From Pseudomonas sp. ML2-2023-3 (lineage in GTDB: Bacteria > Pseudomonadota > Gammaproteobacteria > Pseudomonadales > Pseudomonadaceae): a DNA stretch of 64,000 nucleotides. The notes under the pieces are model-generated. The model was not told the DNA's origin. It did no database searches and worked only from the letters and a program-made list of their open reading frames with translations. Shown here piece after piece: positions 36,491 to 46,937 of the stretch (its first letter is position 1; each line of letters starts with the position of its first letter). A program made the position numbers and the translations under genes. The stretch is taken from contig NZ_CP146343.1 in assembly GCF_037055275.1 (NCBI RefSeq), forward strand, positions 1,646,501 through 1,710,500, written 5' to 3'.

Positions 36491-36601
36491 TGTCCTGGAG
36501 GCGATCGTGCGCAACAAAGGTCACTCGTCACCGTAAGCCCCGAGGGGCGGGTGGTCTTCTAAGCTATAGAGCCGAGATATCCGATAACTTCAGGAGTTGT
36601 C

Positions 36602-37045
36602 ATGGCCACGCATGTGATCCGGCTTCACCGCGTCATCAAAGCAACACCAGAGCGCGTCTACCGTGCATTTCTGGATGCCGATGCCCTGGTCAAATGGCTG
36701 CCCCCGAACGGATTCACGGGCAAGGTCCACCACCTGGAAGCAAAGGTGGGCGGGACGTACAAAATGTCGTTTACCAACTTCAACAGCGGTCAGGTCCACT
36801 CGTTTGGCGGGGAGTACGTTGAATTGGTGCCCCATGAACTGATCCGCTACACGGACACCTTTGATGATCCTGACCTGCCGGGCGTGATGCAGACAACGGT
36901 AACTTTGCGAGAGGTCTTTTGCGGAGTTGAATTGAGCGTGGTGCAAGAGGGCATCCCCGGGATCATTCCACCCGAGGCGTGCTATCTCGGGTGGCAGGAA
37001 TCCCTGGTATTGCTGGCCAAGCTAGTCGAGCCAGAGATCCCGTAA
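36602..37045 (+). CDS. SRPBCC (START/Bet v1-like) family protein
   Basis: 147-aa single-domain protein of the AHSA1/polyketide-cyclase-like class: IKATPERVYRAFLDADALVK at the N terminus, GGTYKMSFTNFNSGQVHSFG in the middle, GWQESLVLLAKLVEPEIP at the end. Proteins of this fold hold small hydrophobic ligands or act as cochaperones; no specific function can be given. Monocistronic by spacing. Confidence 0.8.
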   Translation: MATHVIRLHRVIKATPERVYRAFLDADALVKWLPPNGFTGKVHHLEAKVGGTYKMSFTNFNSGQVHSFGGEYVELVPHELIRYTDTFDDPDLPGVMQTTVTLREVFCGVELSVVQEGIPGIIPPEACYLGWQESLVLLAKLVEPEIP

Positions 37046-37063
37046 CGCTGGTTGGTGCGGTTG

Positions 37064-37115
37064 CTTGTATCCCAAAATTAATGGGTTTTTTTTGGGATAC
37101 AGGCCGGGATACAAG
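37064..37115. repeat. Short repeat cluster downstream of tRNA-Leu
   Basis: CTTGTATCCC (37064-37073) is the exact reverse complement of GGGATACAAG (37106-37115); a further direct copy GGGATACA lies at 37094-37101. The cluster is about 90 bp beyond the 3' end of the tRNA gene, a place where integrative elements often leave attachment debris. Confidence 0.45.
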
Positions 37116-37131
37116 AGGTGTTTTTCAGGCA

Positions 37132-37157
37132 CAAAAAAACCGGCTCAGTGGCCGGTT
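37132..37157 (-). terminator. Terminator of tRNA-Leu
   Basis: On the minus strand AACCGGC, a 6-nt loop and GCCGGTT (plus-strand arms 37138-37144 and 37151-37157) run into seven T (plus-strand A-run 37133-37139). Confidence 0.75.
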
Positions 37158-37202
37158 TCTCTGTGCTGCAAGTCCTGGTAGAGACTTGCAGATACTGCTA
37201 TA

Positions 37203-37287
37203 TGGTGCCCCGAGGGAGACTCGAACTCCCACTCCTTTCGAAAACGGATTTTGAATCCGCCGCGTCTACCAATTCCGCCATCAGGGC
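37203..37287 (-). tRNA. tRNA-Leu (anticodon CAA)
   Basis: Read on the minus strand: 85 nt starting GCCCTGATGGCGGAATTGG and ending in an encoded CCA. The 7-bp acceptor stem pairs fully (one G-U). The anticodon stem GCGGA/TCCGT encloses loop TTCAAAA with anticodon CAA, reading UUG codons. The long variable arm (about CGAAAG between stems) and TTCGAGTC T-loop fit a class II leucine tRNA. Confidence 0.95.
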
Positions 37288-37300
37288 TCAATGGCGGCGA

Positions 37301-37329
37301 AGTATAGAGATGAGGTCTAGGTCGGTCAA
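37301..37329 (-). promoter_or_regulatory. Promoter of tRNA-Leu
   Basis: On the minus strand TTGACC (plus 37324-37329), 17 bp, TATACT (plus 37301-37306). The -10 ends 13 bp before the mature tRNA. Near-consensus sigma-70 promoter. Confidence 0.8.
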
Positions 37330-37393
37330 CAACTTATTGGTCTATTTTTACTAAGTCCGTTAAACTCCCCGGCCCTGCTAGACGAAACCTATC

Positions 37394-39582
<2,189 letters not shown>

Positions 39583-39624
39583 GTTTCGGACCTTTAAGAA
39601 ACAACATTGCAACTGGAGTGCTTA

Positions 39625-39963
39625 ATGAGCTTTTTCATCTCTTCCGCTTTCGCGGACGCTGCTGCACCTGCCGCTGCTGGCCCTATGGGTGGCGGTTTTG
39701 AATGGATTTTCCTGGTCGGCTTCCTGGTCATCTTCTATCTGATGATCTGGCGTCCACAGGCCAAGCGCGCCAAAGAGCAGAAAGCCCTTCTGGGTAACCT
39801 GCAAAAAGGCGACGAGATCGTGACCACTGGCGGCATCGCCGGCAAGATCGTCAAGGTTTCTGACGCTTTTGTTGTTATCGAAGTGTCTGACACTGTCGAG
39901 CTGAAAATTCAGAAAGGCTCTGTTGCAGCCACGTTGCCTAAAGGCACGCTGAAAGCGATCTAA
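39625..39963 (+). CDS. yajC: Sec translocase accessory subunit YajC
   Basis: 112-aa inner-membrane protein with one helix (FEWIFLVGFLVIFYLMIW) and a cytoplasmic part with KGDEIVTTGGIAGKIVKV. It forms the SecDF-YajC complex that assists protein export. ATG 39625; a hairpin separates it from secD. Confidence 0.95.
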   Translation: MSFFISSAFADAAAPAAAGPMGGGFEWIFLVGFLVIFYLMIWRPQAKRAKEQKALLGNLQKGDEIVTTGGIAGKIVKVSDAFVVIEVSDTVELKIQKGSVAATLPKGTLKAI

Positions 39964-39984
39964 GTTTCAACTTTTAACAATCGA

Positions 39985-40005
39985 CGGGGCGCGCAAGGCG
40001 CCCCG
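39985..40005 (+). terminator. Hairpin between yajC and secD
   Basis: CGGGGCGC (39985-39992), loop GCAAG, GCGCCCCG (39998-40005), then CGTTTTAA. The T-tail is short, so it is probably a partial terminator that sets the yajC:secD ratio. Confidence 0.5.
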
Positions 40006-40029
40006 CGTTTTAAGCGGGCGGCGTGATTG

Positions 40030-41898
40030 ATGCTGAACAAATACCCTCTGTGGAAATACTTACTGATCCTGGCAGTGCTGGCGATCGGTTTTATTTATTC
40101 CGCTCCCAATCTGTACCCTGATGATCCGGCGATTCAAGTGTCGGGTGCGAGCACGGCCCTGCAGGTCACTCAAGCTGATCTGGATCGCGCCACCAAGGCG
40201 CTGACGGATGCAGGCATTGCCGTGAAGGGCGCCACTCTGGCCCAGAATGGTAAAGGTGGCTTGCTGCGTCTGGTCAAGAAAGACGACCAGTTGCCAGCCA
40301 AGGATGTCGTACGCAAGGCCCTGGGTGACGACTATGTCGTAGCGCTCAACCTGGCACAGACCACGCCGCAATGGTTGCGTAGTCTGGGTGCTCACCCAAT
40401 GAAACTGGGTCTGGACTTGTCGGGTGGTGTGCACTTCCTGTTGGAAGTGGACATGGACAAAGCTGTCGATGCACGCATGAAAGTGTACGAAGGCGATGTC
40501 AAAAGCCTGCTGCGCAAAGAGAAAGTGCGTTATCGCAGTCTGCCGCAACTCAACGGTGCCATTCAGTTGGGCTTCACTGATGAAGCTACCCGTGAGCAAG
40601 CGCGTGGCCTGATCCGCAAAAGCTTCAATGACTTCGACATTACTGCTGCAGACCTCAATGGTCAGCCGGTTCTGCGTCTGGTGATGACCCCGGCCAAGCT
40701 GGCGGAAATCCGCGAATATTCCATCAAGCAAAACCTGACAACCGTCCGTAACCGGGTTAACGAGTTGGGTGTTGCCGAGCCTTTGGTTCAGCGTCAGGGT
40801 GCCAACCGCATCGTGGTTGAGCTGCCAGGCGTACAAGATACTGCCGAAGCCAAGCGTATCCTGGGCAAGACGGCCAACCTTGAGTTCCGTCTGGCTGCTG
40901 AGCCGGGTGCTTCCAAGGCGACGTCCGAGACCTTTGAGTTCCGTGAGGGCAACCGTCCGACCGCGCAGATCGAGCGTGGCCTGATCATCACCGGTGACCA
41001 GGTAACCGACGCTCAGGCCGGCTTTGACGAGCACGGCCGTCCGCAGGTGAACATCAAACTTGATGGTCATGGCGGCGAGTTGATGAGCCGTTCGACCCGC
41101 AGCAACGTTGGCCGCAGCATGGCGGTAATCTTCATCGAGCAGAAGCCGGTGACGACTTACACCAAGAAAGTGGTTGATGGTGTTGAGAAGGACGTGCCGG
41201 TCCAGGCGTTCAAAGAAGAGAAAAAGATCATCAGTCTGGCGACTATCCAGTCGCCACTGGGCAGTCAGTTCCGGATTACCGGCCTGAATGGCCAGGGTGA
41301 GGCTTCCGAGCTGGCACTGCTGTTGCGTGCCGGTGGTCTGGCGGCGCCAATGTACTTCGCTGAAGAGCGCACCATTGGTCCTAGCCTGGGTGCTGACAAC
41401 ATCACCAAGGGTATCGATGCTTCGCTGTGGGGCATGCTGTTCGTGTCCCTCTTCATCATTGCCATCTACCGTTTCTTTGGTGTGATCGCAACGGTGGCAC
41501 TGGCGGGCAACATGGTCTTGCTGCTGGCTCTGATGTCGGTGCTGGGTGCAACCCTGACCCTGCCGGGTATTGCCGGTATCGTGTTGACGATGGGTATGGC
41601 GGTCGATGCCAACGTACTGATCTTCTCGCGTATACGTGAAGAGATTGCCAATGGCATGACACCGCAGCGGGCGATCAACGAAGGTTTCAACCGTGCCTTT
41701 ACTGCCATCGTTGACTCCAACCTGACAACCCTGCTGGTCGGCGGGATTCTCTTTGCCATGGGTACCGGGCCGGTCAAGGGCTTCGCGGTCACCATGTCGC
41801 TGGGTATCTTTACCTCGATGTTCACGGCCATCATGGTCACCCGCGCACTGGTCAACCTGGTGTATGGCGGTCGGGACTTCAAGAAGTTGTGGATTTAA
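40030..41898 (+). CDS. secD: Protein translocase subunit SecD
   Basis: 622-aa membrane protein, the normal length in gamma-proteobacteria. It has an N-terminal helix, a large periplasmic domain (about residues 30-450; LGLDLSGGVHFLLEVDMDKA, GVAEPLVQRQGANRIVVELP) and five C-terminal helices with the SecD/SecF motif GMAVDANVLIFSRIREE. ATG 40030 is preferred over the adjacent TTG. It uses the proton gradient to pull exported proteins. Confidence 0.96.
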   Translation: MLNKYPLWKYLLILAVLAIGFIYSAPNLYPDDPAIQVSGASTALQVTQADLDRATKALTDAGIAVKGATLAQNGKGGLLRLVKKDDQLPAKDVVRKALGDDYVVALNLAQTTPQWLRSLGAHPMKLGLDLSGGVHFLLEVDMDKAVDARMKVYEGDVKSLLRKEKVRYRSLPQLNGAIQLGFTDEATREQARGLIRKSFNDFDITAADLNGQPVLRLVMTPAKLAEIREYSIKQNLTTVRNRVNELGVAEPLVQRQGANRIVVELPGVQDTAEAKRILGKTANLEFRLAAEPGASKATSETFEFREGNRPTAQIERGLIITGDQVTDAQAGFDEHGRPQVNIKLDGHGGELMSRSTRSNVGRSMAVIFIEQKPVTTYTKKVVDGVEKDVPVQAFKEEKKIISLATIQSPLGSQFRITGLNGQGEASELALLLRAGGLAAPMYFAEERTIGPSLGADNITKGIDASLWGMLFVSLFIIAIYRFFGVIATVALAGNMVLLLALMSVLGATLTLPGIAGIVLTMGMAVDANVLIFSRIREEIANGMTPQRAINEGFNRAFTAIVDSNLTTLLVGGILFAMGTGPVKGFAVTMSLGIFTSMFTAIMVTRALVNLVYGGRDFKKLWI

Positions 41899-41907
41899 GG
41901 GGCTGCC

Positions 41908-42822
41908 ATGTTACGTACAATCAACTTCATGGGCGTTCGCAACGTAGCGTTCGGCGTCACTGTGCTGCTTACCGTGCTGGCTTTGTTCAGCATGTTCCAC
42001 AAGGGCATGAACTACGGCCTGGACTTCACCGGCGGTACGCTCATCGAGCTGACCTACGAGAAGCCGGCTGACCTGACCAAGGTGCGTACGGAGCTGGCTT
42101 CGGCCGGCTTCCATGACGCCGTGGTGCAGAGCTTTGGTGCAACCACTGACTTGTTGGTGCGTATGCCGGGCGACGATCCGCTACTGGGTAACAAGGTAGC
42201 GGCTGCGCTGGGCCAGGCCGACACGTCCAACCCTGCGGTCATCAAGCGCGTTGAATTTGTTGGGCCGCAAGTAGGTGAAGAGCTGCGTGACCAGGGCGGC
42301 CTCGGCATGCTGATGGCACTGGGCGGCATCATGCTTTACCTCGCATTCCGCTTTCAGTGGAAGTTCGCGGTCGGCGCGATTGTGTCCCTGGTTCACGACG
42401 TGATCGTGACCATGGGTATCCTGTCCTGGTTCCAGATCACCTTCGACCTGACGGTGTTGGCGGCGGTGCTGGCGATCATCGGTTACTCGCTCAACGACAC
42501 CATCGTGGTATTCGACCGGGTTCGGGAGAACTTCCGGGTGTTGCGCAAGGCCAGCCTGATCGACAACATCAACATCTCGACCACGCAAACCCTGTTGCGC
42601 ACCGTGGCGACTTCGGTCTCCACATTGCTGGCGATTGCGGCGTTGCTGATCTTCGGTGGCGATAACCTGTGGGGCTTCTCGATTGCGCTGTTCGTTGGTG
42701 TGATGGCGGGTACTTACTCGTCGATCTATATCGCGAACGTGGTGCTGATCTGGCTGAACCTCAGTGCAGAGGATTTGATTCCGCCTGCGGCGACTGAGAA
42801 AGAGATCGACGACCGTCCATAA
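41908..42822 (+). CDS. secF: Protein translocase subunit SecF
   Basis: 304-aa partner of SecD with six helices. Motifs: GLDFTGGTLIELTYEKPADL in the first periplasmic loop and IIGYSLNDTIVVFDRVRENF in the RND-like core. Follows secD after 9 bp and is followed by a strong terminator. Confidence 0.96.
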   Translation: MLRTINFMGVRNVAFGVTVLLTVLALFSMFHKGMNYGLDFTGGTLIELTYEKPADLTKVRTELASAGFHDAVVQSFGATTDLLVRMPGDDPLLGNKVAAALGQADTSNPAVIKRVEFVGPQVGEELRDQGGLGMLMALGGIMLYLAFRFQWKFAVGAIVSLVHDVIVTMGILSWFQITFDLTVLAAVLAIIGYSLNDTIVVFDRVRENFRVLRKASLIDNINISTTQTLLRTVATSVSTLLAIAALLIFGGDNLWGFSIALFVGVMAGTYSSIYIANVVLIWLNLSAEDLIPPAATEKEIDDRP

Positions 42823-42849
42823 CCTCTGGTTATAAGCAGGTTGTCACCT

Positions 42850-42884
42850 AAAAGGCGCGAGTATTGAACTCGCGCCTTTTTTTG
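42850..42884 (+). terminator. Terminator of the queA-secF operon
   Basis: Perfect 13-bp stem (42850-42862 with 42868-42880), loop ATTGA, T-run of seven including the stem end. Confidence 0.9.
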
Positions 42885-42942
42885 TGCTCCAAGGCTGGGA
42901 TTGATGTGGGATTTTCCTACGTATGATGGTCTGGAGGTTCAC

Positions 42943-43470
42943 GTGAACAAGTCATTGCTGGTAGGTGCTGTACTGGGTGCTGTCGGTGTTACAGCCGGTG
43001 GCGCTTTTGCCACTTACAGCTTGGTTAAAGGCCCTGAGTCTGCGCAGGTGCTGGCAGTTGTGCCGGTCAACCAGCAGGTCAAAACGCCGCGTGAGGTGTG
43101 CAAGGATGTGACTGTGACGCGTCAGGCGCCGGTCAAGGATCAGCATCAGATCGTCGGTAGCGTGATCGGCGCTGTTGCGGGTGGTTTGCTGGGTAATCAG
43201 GTGGGCGGTGGCACCGGCAAGAAGATTGCTACGGTTGCTGGTGCTGTCGGTGGCGGTTACGCCGGCAACAAGGTTCAGGAAGGCATGCAGGAGCGTGATA
43301 CCTACACCACGACCCAGACGCGCTGCAACACGGTCAATGACATCAGCAGCAAGGTTGTCGGGTATGACGTGCGTTATTCGCTCAACGGCAAGGAAGGCAA
43401 GGTGCGAATGGATCGCGAGCCGGGCAATGAAATTGCCGTGGACAAGGAAGGCAAGCTGATCCTGAATTAA
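42943..43470 (+). CDS. Glycine-zipper 2TM (YMGG/17-kDa-antigen-like) envelope protein
   Basis: 175-aa protein from GTG 42943 with TGGAGG at 42932-42937; an upstream frame from 42901 has no ribosome site. N-terminal signal or anchor (SLLVGAVLGAVGVTAGGAFA), then the glycine zipper IVGSVIGAVAGGLLGNQVGG (continuing to about residue 108), then a C-terminal domain with RCNTVNDISSKVVGYDVRYS and KVRMDREPG. The family sits in the envelope; role undefined. Confidence 0.82.
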   Translation: MNKSLLVGAVLGAVGVTAGGAFATYSLVKGPESAQVLAVVPVNQQVKTPREVCKDVTVTRQAPVKDQHQIVGSVIGAVAGGLLGNQVGGGTGKKIATVAGAVGGGYAGNKVQEGMQERDTYTTTQTRCNTVNDISSKVVGYDVRYSLNGKEGKVRMDREPGNEIAVDKEGKLILN

Positions 43471-43474
43471 GTTC

Positions 43475-43563
43475 ATGTGGGGGCGGGCTGCTCGCGATGC
43501 GGGCGGCGCGGTCTGTGAGGCAAATTGCGGTGATGCCATCGCCAACAGGCCCGCTCCTGCATG
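43475..43563. repeat. REP/REPIN palindromic element
   Basis: ATGTGGGGGCGGGCTGCTCG (from 43475) faces an inverted copy ending GGCCCGCTCCTGCATG at about 43563. Same core as the elements at 25.9, 46.2 and 63.4 kb. Confidence 0.75.
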
Positions 43564-43580
43564 GGGCAATTTCAAGGCCA

Positions 43581-43610
43581 AAAAAAAGCACCCCGAAGGG
43601 TGCTTTTTTT
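43581..43610. terminator. Bidirectional terminator between convergent genes
   Basis: A7-GCACCC (43581-43593), loop CGAA, GGGTGC-T7 (43598-43610): works for suhB on the minus strand and the glycine-zipper gene on the plus strand. Confidence 0.9.
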
Positions 43611-43626
43611 TGTCTGCGGGTTTCGC

Positions 43627-44442
43627 TTAGCGTTTCAGCGAAGCCGGCAGATGCGGCTGGATTGCAGTCAGTACAGCTTTGAAGCACTTGGTGTTACCGG
43701 CAACGATATGGCCTTTTTCAAGGAAATCGTGGCTACCGGTAAAGTCGCTGACCAGGCCGCCTGCTTCTTGAATCAGCAGTGCGCCTGCAGCCATGTCCCA
43801 CTCGGACAGGCCCGACTCCCAGAAAGCGTCGAAACGGCCTGCAGCCACGTAAGCCAGATCCAGGCTGGCTGCGCCTGCACGGCGGATGCCGGCAGTCTGG
43901 CCAACCAGGCTGCGGAACATGCCCAGGTAGTTTTCCAGGTTGTCCATCTGGTTGTCGCGGAACGGGAAGCCGGTGCCCAGCAGGGCGCCTTCGAGGCTGG
44001 TGCGACCGCTTACACGCAGGCGGCGACCGTTCAGTTGGGCGCCACGGCCACGGCTGGCGGTGAACTCTTCCTGGCGAACCGGATCGAGAACCACTGCGTG
44101 CTCAAGGCGGCCGCGGTATTTGCAGGCGATGCTGACGGCGAAGTGTGGAACGCCGCGCAGGAAGTTGGTGGTGCCATCCAGTGGGTCGATGATCCACAGA
44201 TAGTCTTCACCTTCACCGCTGCCTGGGTGCATGCCGGTTTCTTCACCGAGGATGCCGTGCGTCGGGTAAGCCTTGCGCAGGGCGTCGATGATTTTCTGTT
44301 CAGCAGCACGATCGACTTCAGAGACGTAATCCTTGGCGTCTTTTTCGTCAACCTTGATGGTATCCAGGCGCTCGATGGAGCGGAAAATCAATTCACTGGC
44401 GCTGCGGGCGGCGCGCAGCGCGATATTCAGCATGGGCTGCAT
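43627..44442 (-). CDS. suhB: Inositol-1-monophosphatase / Nus factor SuhB
   Basis: 271-aa Mg-dependent phosphatase of the inositol monophosphatase family. Metal-binding residues lie in GILGEETG, the IIDPLDGTTNFL signature (about residues 82-93) and AASLDLAYVAAGRFDAFWE. In E. coli SuhB also acts in rRNA antitermination and in Pseudomonas it affects virulence regulation. The ATG at 44442 gives MQPMLNIALRAARSA, the family start. It is divergent from trmJ. Confidence 0.94.
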   Translation of the reverse strand: MQPMLNIALRAARSASELIFRSIERLDTIKVDEKDAKDYVSEVDRAAEQKIIDALRKAYPTHGILGEETGMHPGSGEGEDYLWIIDPLDGTTNFLRGVPHFAVSIACKYRGRLEHAVVLDPVRQEEFTASRGRGAQLNGRRLRVSGRTSLEGALLGTGFPFRDNQMDNLENYLGMFRSLVGQTAGIRRAGAASLDLAYVAAGRFDAFWESGLSEWDMAAGALLIQEAGGLVSDFTGSHDFLEKGHIVAGNTKCFKAVLTAIQPHLPASLKR

Positions 44443-44586
44443 GGACGTTTCACCTAAGGTTGTTAAAGAAAGCCGAATATTCTATCAGAAAACTTTGGCA
44501 GATGAAGGTTTGCGTTAGCTTTCGTAGCTTATGGCGTTTTGCTTAGGTAAGATTTGCTCCCTTTTGCTGGTCTGTGAGCGCTTCCT

Positions 44587-45357
44587 TTGTTGCCTAATAT
44601 TCGTGTCGTTCTGGTCAATACCAGCCATCCCGGGAACATCGGCGGTGCTGCGCGTGCCATGAAAAACATGGGGTTGTCGCGGCTGGTTCTGGTGGAGCCA
44701 AGGTTGTTTCCTCACCATGAAGCCGATGCGCGGGCGTCAGGTGCGGGTGACATTCTCGAAAATGCTCAAGTAGTCGCGACCCTTGAAGATGCCTTGGTGG
44801 GCTGCAATCTGGTGCTGGGTACCAGTGCCCGTGATCGCCGTATCCCCTGGCCGCTGCTGGACCCGCGCGAGTGTGGGCAGAAAGTGGTCGAGGAGGCGGC
44901 TCAAGGTGCTGAGATTGCGTTGGTGTTTGGTCGTGAAGACTCCGGCCTGACCAATGAAGAGTTGCAGCGCTGCCACTTTCACGTGCATATCCCGTCCGAC
45001 CCTGAGTTCAGTTCTCTGAACCTGGGCGCGGCCGTGCAGGTATTGAGCTACGAAATCCGCATGGCCTGGCTCGCGAGCCAGGGGCAGCCGAGCAAGATCG
45101 AGAAAGAGGAAGTGGCGTCCACTAAAAGTGGCGAGTTGGCGACCATGGATGAGCTGGAGCGCTTTTACGAGCACCTGGAGCAAACCCTGGTGGCCATTGA
45201 ATTTATGGACCCCGAAAAGCCGCGCCACCTGATGGCGCGCCTGCGTCGGCTCTACGGGCGCAGTGCGGTCAGTCGTGCAGAGATGAACATTCTGCGCGGC
45301 ATTCTCACCGAAACCCAGAAAGCAGCCCGTGGCGAGCTGCTCAAGCGCAAGGATTAA
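44587..45357 (+). CDS. trmJ: tRNA (cytidine/uridine-2'-O-)-methyltransferase TrmJ
   Basis: 256-aa SPOUT methyltransferase that 2'-O-methylates position 32 of tRNAs. Motifs: [20 protein letters not shown] at the N terminus, [13 protein letters not shown], and the knot segment [20 protein letters not shown]. The start is one of two adjacent TTG codons (44587 or 44590); no ATG or GTG fits. One base overlaps the first cysE ATG. Confidence 0.93.
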   Translation: MLPNIRVVLVNTSHPGNIGGAARAMKNMGLSRLVLVEPRLFPHHEADARASGAGDILENAQVVATLEDALVGCNLVLGTSARDRRIPWPLLDPRECGQKVVEEAAQGAEIALVFGREDSGLTNEELQRCHFHVHIPSDPEFSSLNLGAAVQVLSYEIRMAWLASQGQPSKIEKEEVASTKSGELATMDELERFYEHLEQTLVAIEFMDPEKPRHLMARLRRLYGRSAVSRAEMNILRGILTETQKAARGELLKRKD

Positions 45358-45359
45358 TG

Positions 45360-46136
45360 ATGTTTGAGCGTCTGCGTGAAGATATCCAAAGTGTGTTTCA
45401 TCGTGATCCCGCGGCGCGCAACGCTTTCGAGGTGCTGACGTGCTATCCGGGGATGCATGCGATCTGGATTCACCGTTTGTCGGCGCTGTTGTGGCAGGCC
45501 GGCTGGAAGTGGCTGGCCCGTTTGGTGTCGAACTTCGGGCGCTGGCTGACCGGGATTGAAATTCACCCGGGGGCCAAGGTAGGGCGTCGTTTTTTCATCG
45601 ATCACGGCATGGGTATTGTGATTGGGGAAACCGCGGAAATCGGTGATGACGTGACCCTGTACCAGGGTGTGACCCTGGGTGGCACAAGCTGGAACAAGGG
45701 CAAGCGCCACCCGACGCTGGAAGATGGTGTTGTGGTCGGGGCGGGCGCCAAGGTGCTCGGGCCGTTCACTGTCGGGGCGGGTGCCAAGGTTGGTTCCAAT
45801 GCGGTGGTGACCAAGGCGGTGCCGCCGGGTGCTACGGTGGTGGGTATTCCGGGGCGCATTATTGTCAAAAGTGACGATGAGGCCGAGGCCAAGCGCAAAG
45901 CGATGGCCGAGAAGATCGGTTTTGATGCCTACGGCGTCAGTGAAGACATGCCCGACCCAGTTGCCCGTGCCATTGCTCAGTTGCTGGATCACTTGCAGGC
46001 GGTCGACGGCAAGCTGGATGGCATGTGCGGTGCTCTGAAAGATCTGGGTAGTCCTTACTGTGCGAAAGATCTGCCTGAGCTGCGCGAAGAAGACTTTGCC
46101 TGTGTAAAAGACAAGGACGAAAGCAAGGCGGTGTGA
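45360..46136 (+). CDS. cysE: Serine O-acetyltransferase
   Basis: 258-aa hexapeptide-repeat acyltransferase, first step of cysteine synthesis (serine + acetyl-CoA). N-terminal helical part [20 protein letters not shown], then the left-handed helix region [20 protein letters not shown] with active-site histidines, and [23 protein letters not shown] 45360 is preferred to the adjacent ATG 45357 overlapping trmJ. Cysteine supply suits its place just before the isc operon. Confidence 0.94.
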   Translation: MFERLREDIQSVFHRDPAARNAFEVLTCYPGMHAIWIHRLSALLWQAGWKWLARLVSNFGRWLTGIEIHPGAKVGRRFFIDHGMGIVIGETAEIGDDVTLYQGVTLGGTSWNKGKRHPTLEDGVVVGAGAKVLGPFTVGAGAKVGSNAVVTKAVPPGATVVGIPGRIIVKSDDEAEAKRKAMAEKIGFDAYGVSEDMPDPVARAIAQLLDHLQAVDGKLDGMCGALKDLGSPYCAKDLPELREEDFACVKDKDESKAV

Positions 46137-46157
46137 GGGTTGTGGGCTGAATGACGG

Positions 46158-46246
46158 GTGGGGGGCGGGCTTGCTCGCGATGGCATCACAGGGGTTTGCT
46201 TGAAACATGGCATCGATGCCGTCGCGAGCAAGCCCGCTCCCGCAGG
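46158..46246. repeat. REP/REPIN palindromic element
   Basis: GTGGGGGGCGGGCTTGCTCG (from 46158) and the inverted GCGAGCAAGCCCGCTCCCGC (to about 46244) form two facing REPs around a 25-nt spacer. Lies between cysE and the iscR promoter. Confidence 0.85.
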
Positions 46247-46332
46247 ATGCGTGTCGTGTGCCATTACGCCGCATACCCTGCTACAATGCGCGCGCTCTTT
46301 TGCGGGTAATCCCGACTAAAGTACTAGGTCTA

Positions 46333-46365
46333 ATAGTTGACTTAAATAGTCGGGAATAGCATACT
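46333..46365 (+). promoter_or_regulatory. IscR type-1 box overlapping the isc promoter
   Basis: The 25-bp element at 46333-46357 starts ATAGTTGACT and has TAGTCGGGAAT as its second half, matching the type-1 IscR consensus ATASYYGACTRWWW / YAGTCRRSTAT nearly everywhere. Its TTGACT (46337-46342) is also the -35, with CATACT (46360-46365) 17 bp later as -10, so [2Fe-2S]-IscR would block RNA polymerase. A second, more degenerate box starts near 46308. Confidence 0.8.
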
Positions 46366-46396
46366 CGCCCCATTCCGAATTCCGTGGTACCTGTCC

Positions 46397-46888
46397 ATGA
46401 GACTGACTACAAAAGGCCGTTACGCCGTAACTGCGATGCTCGATTTGGCGTTGCACGCACAGCACGGGCCCGTGTCCCTGGCCGATATTTCCGAGCGCCA
46501 AGGCATTTCTCTTTCCTACCTTGAGCAACTGTTTGCCAAATTGCGCCGCAGCAGCCTGGTTTCCAGTGTGCGTGGCCCGGGTGGCGGCTATCAGCTGTCG
46601 CGCGAGATGCAAAGCATTCAAGTGGCTCAGGTAATTGATGCCGTGAACGAGTCGGTCGACGCAACGCGTTGCCAGGGGCTTGGCGATTGCCATGCTGGCG
46701 ATACCTGCCTGACCCACCACCTGTGGTGCGACCTCAGCTTGCAAATACACGATTTTCTCAGTGGTATCAGCTTGGCTGATCTTGTCACTCGCCGTGAGGT
46801 ACAAGAGGTAGCCCAGCGTCAGGATCAGCGCCGCTGTAATGGCAAGGCGCCGCACCTGGATAAGATCGAAGCGTCCGCCGTCGAGTGA
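46397..46888 (+). CDS. iscR: Iron-sulfur cluster regulator IscR
   Basis: 163-aa Rrf2-family repressor. Winged helix at residues 1-75 ([40 protein letters not shown]); [2Fe-2S] ligands C92, C98 and C104 in [13 protein letters not shown]. Cluster-loaded IscR represses its own operon; the matching box lies in the promoter. It begins iscRSUA-hscBA-fdx-iscX. Confidence 0.96.
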   Translation: MRLTTKGRYAVTAMLDLALHAQHGPVSLADISERQGISLSYLEQLFAKLRRSSLVSSVRGPGGGYQLSREMQSIQVAQVIDAVNESVDATRCQGLGDCHAGDTCLTHHLWCDLSLQIHDFLSGISLADLVTRREVQEVAQRQDQRRCNGKAPHLDKIEASAVE

Positions 46889-46937
46889 TTGCTTAAAAAC
46901 GACGGTGCGCCAGCCAGCCTGATTTAGGAGATAGTCC

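Noticed and set aside
43561..44457. 298-codon plus-strand frame opposite suhB
   Set aside because: Begins inside the bidirectional terminator and is the complement of a clear SuhB.
46158..46246. Facing repeats considered as a CRISPR fragment or terminator
   Set aside because: Only one pair of inverted arms, no repeat-spacer periodicity and no T-run; fits a REPIN.
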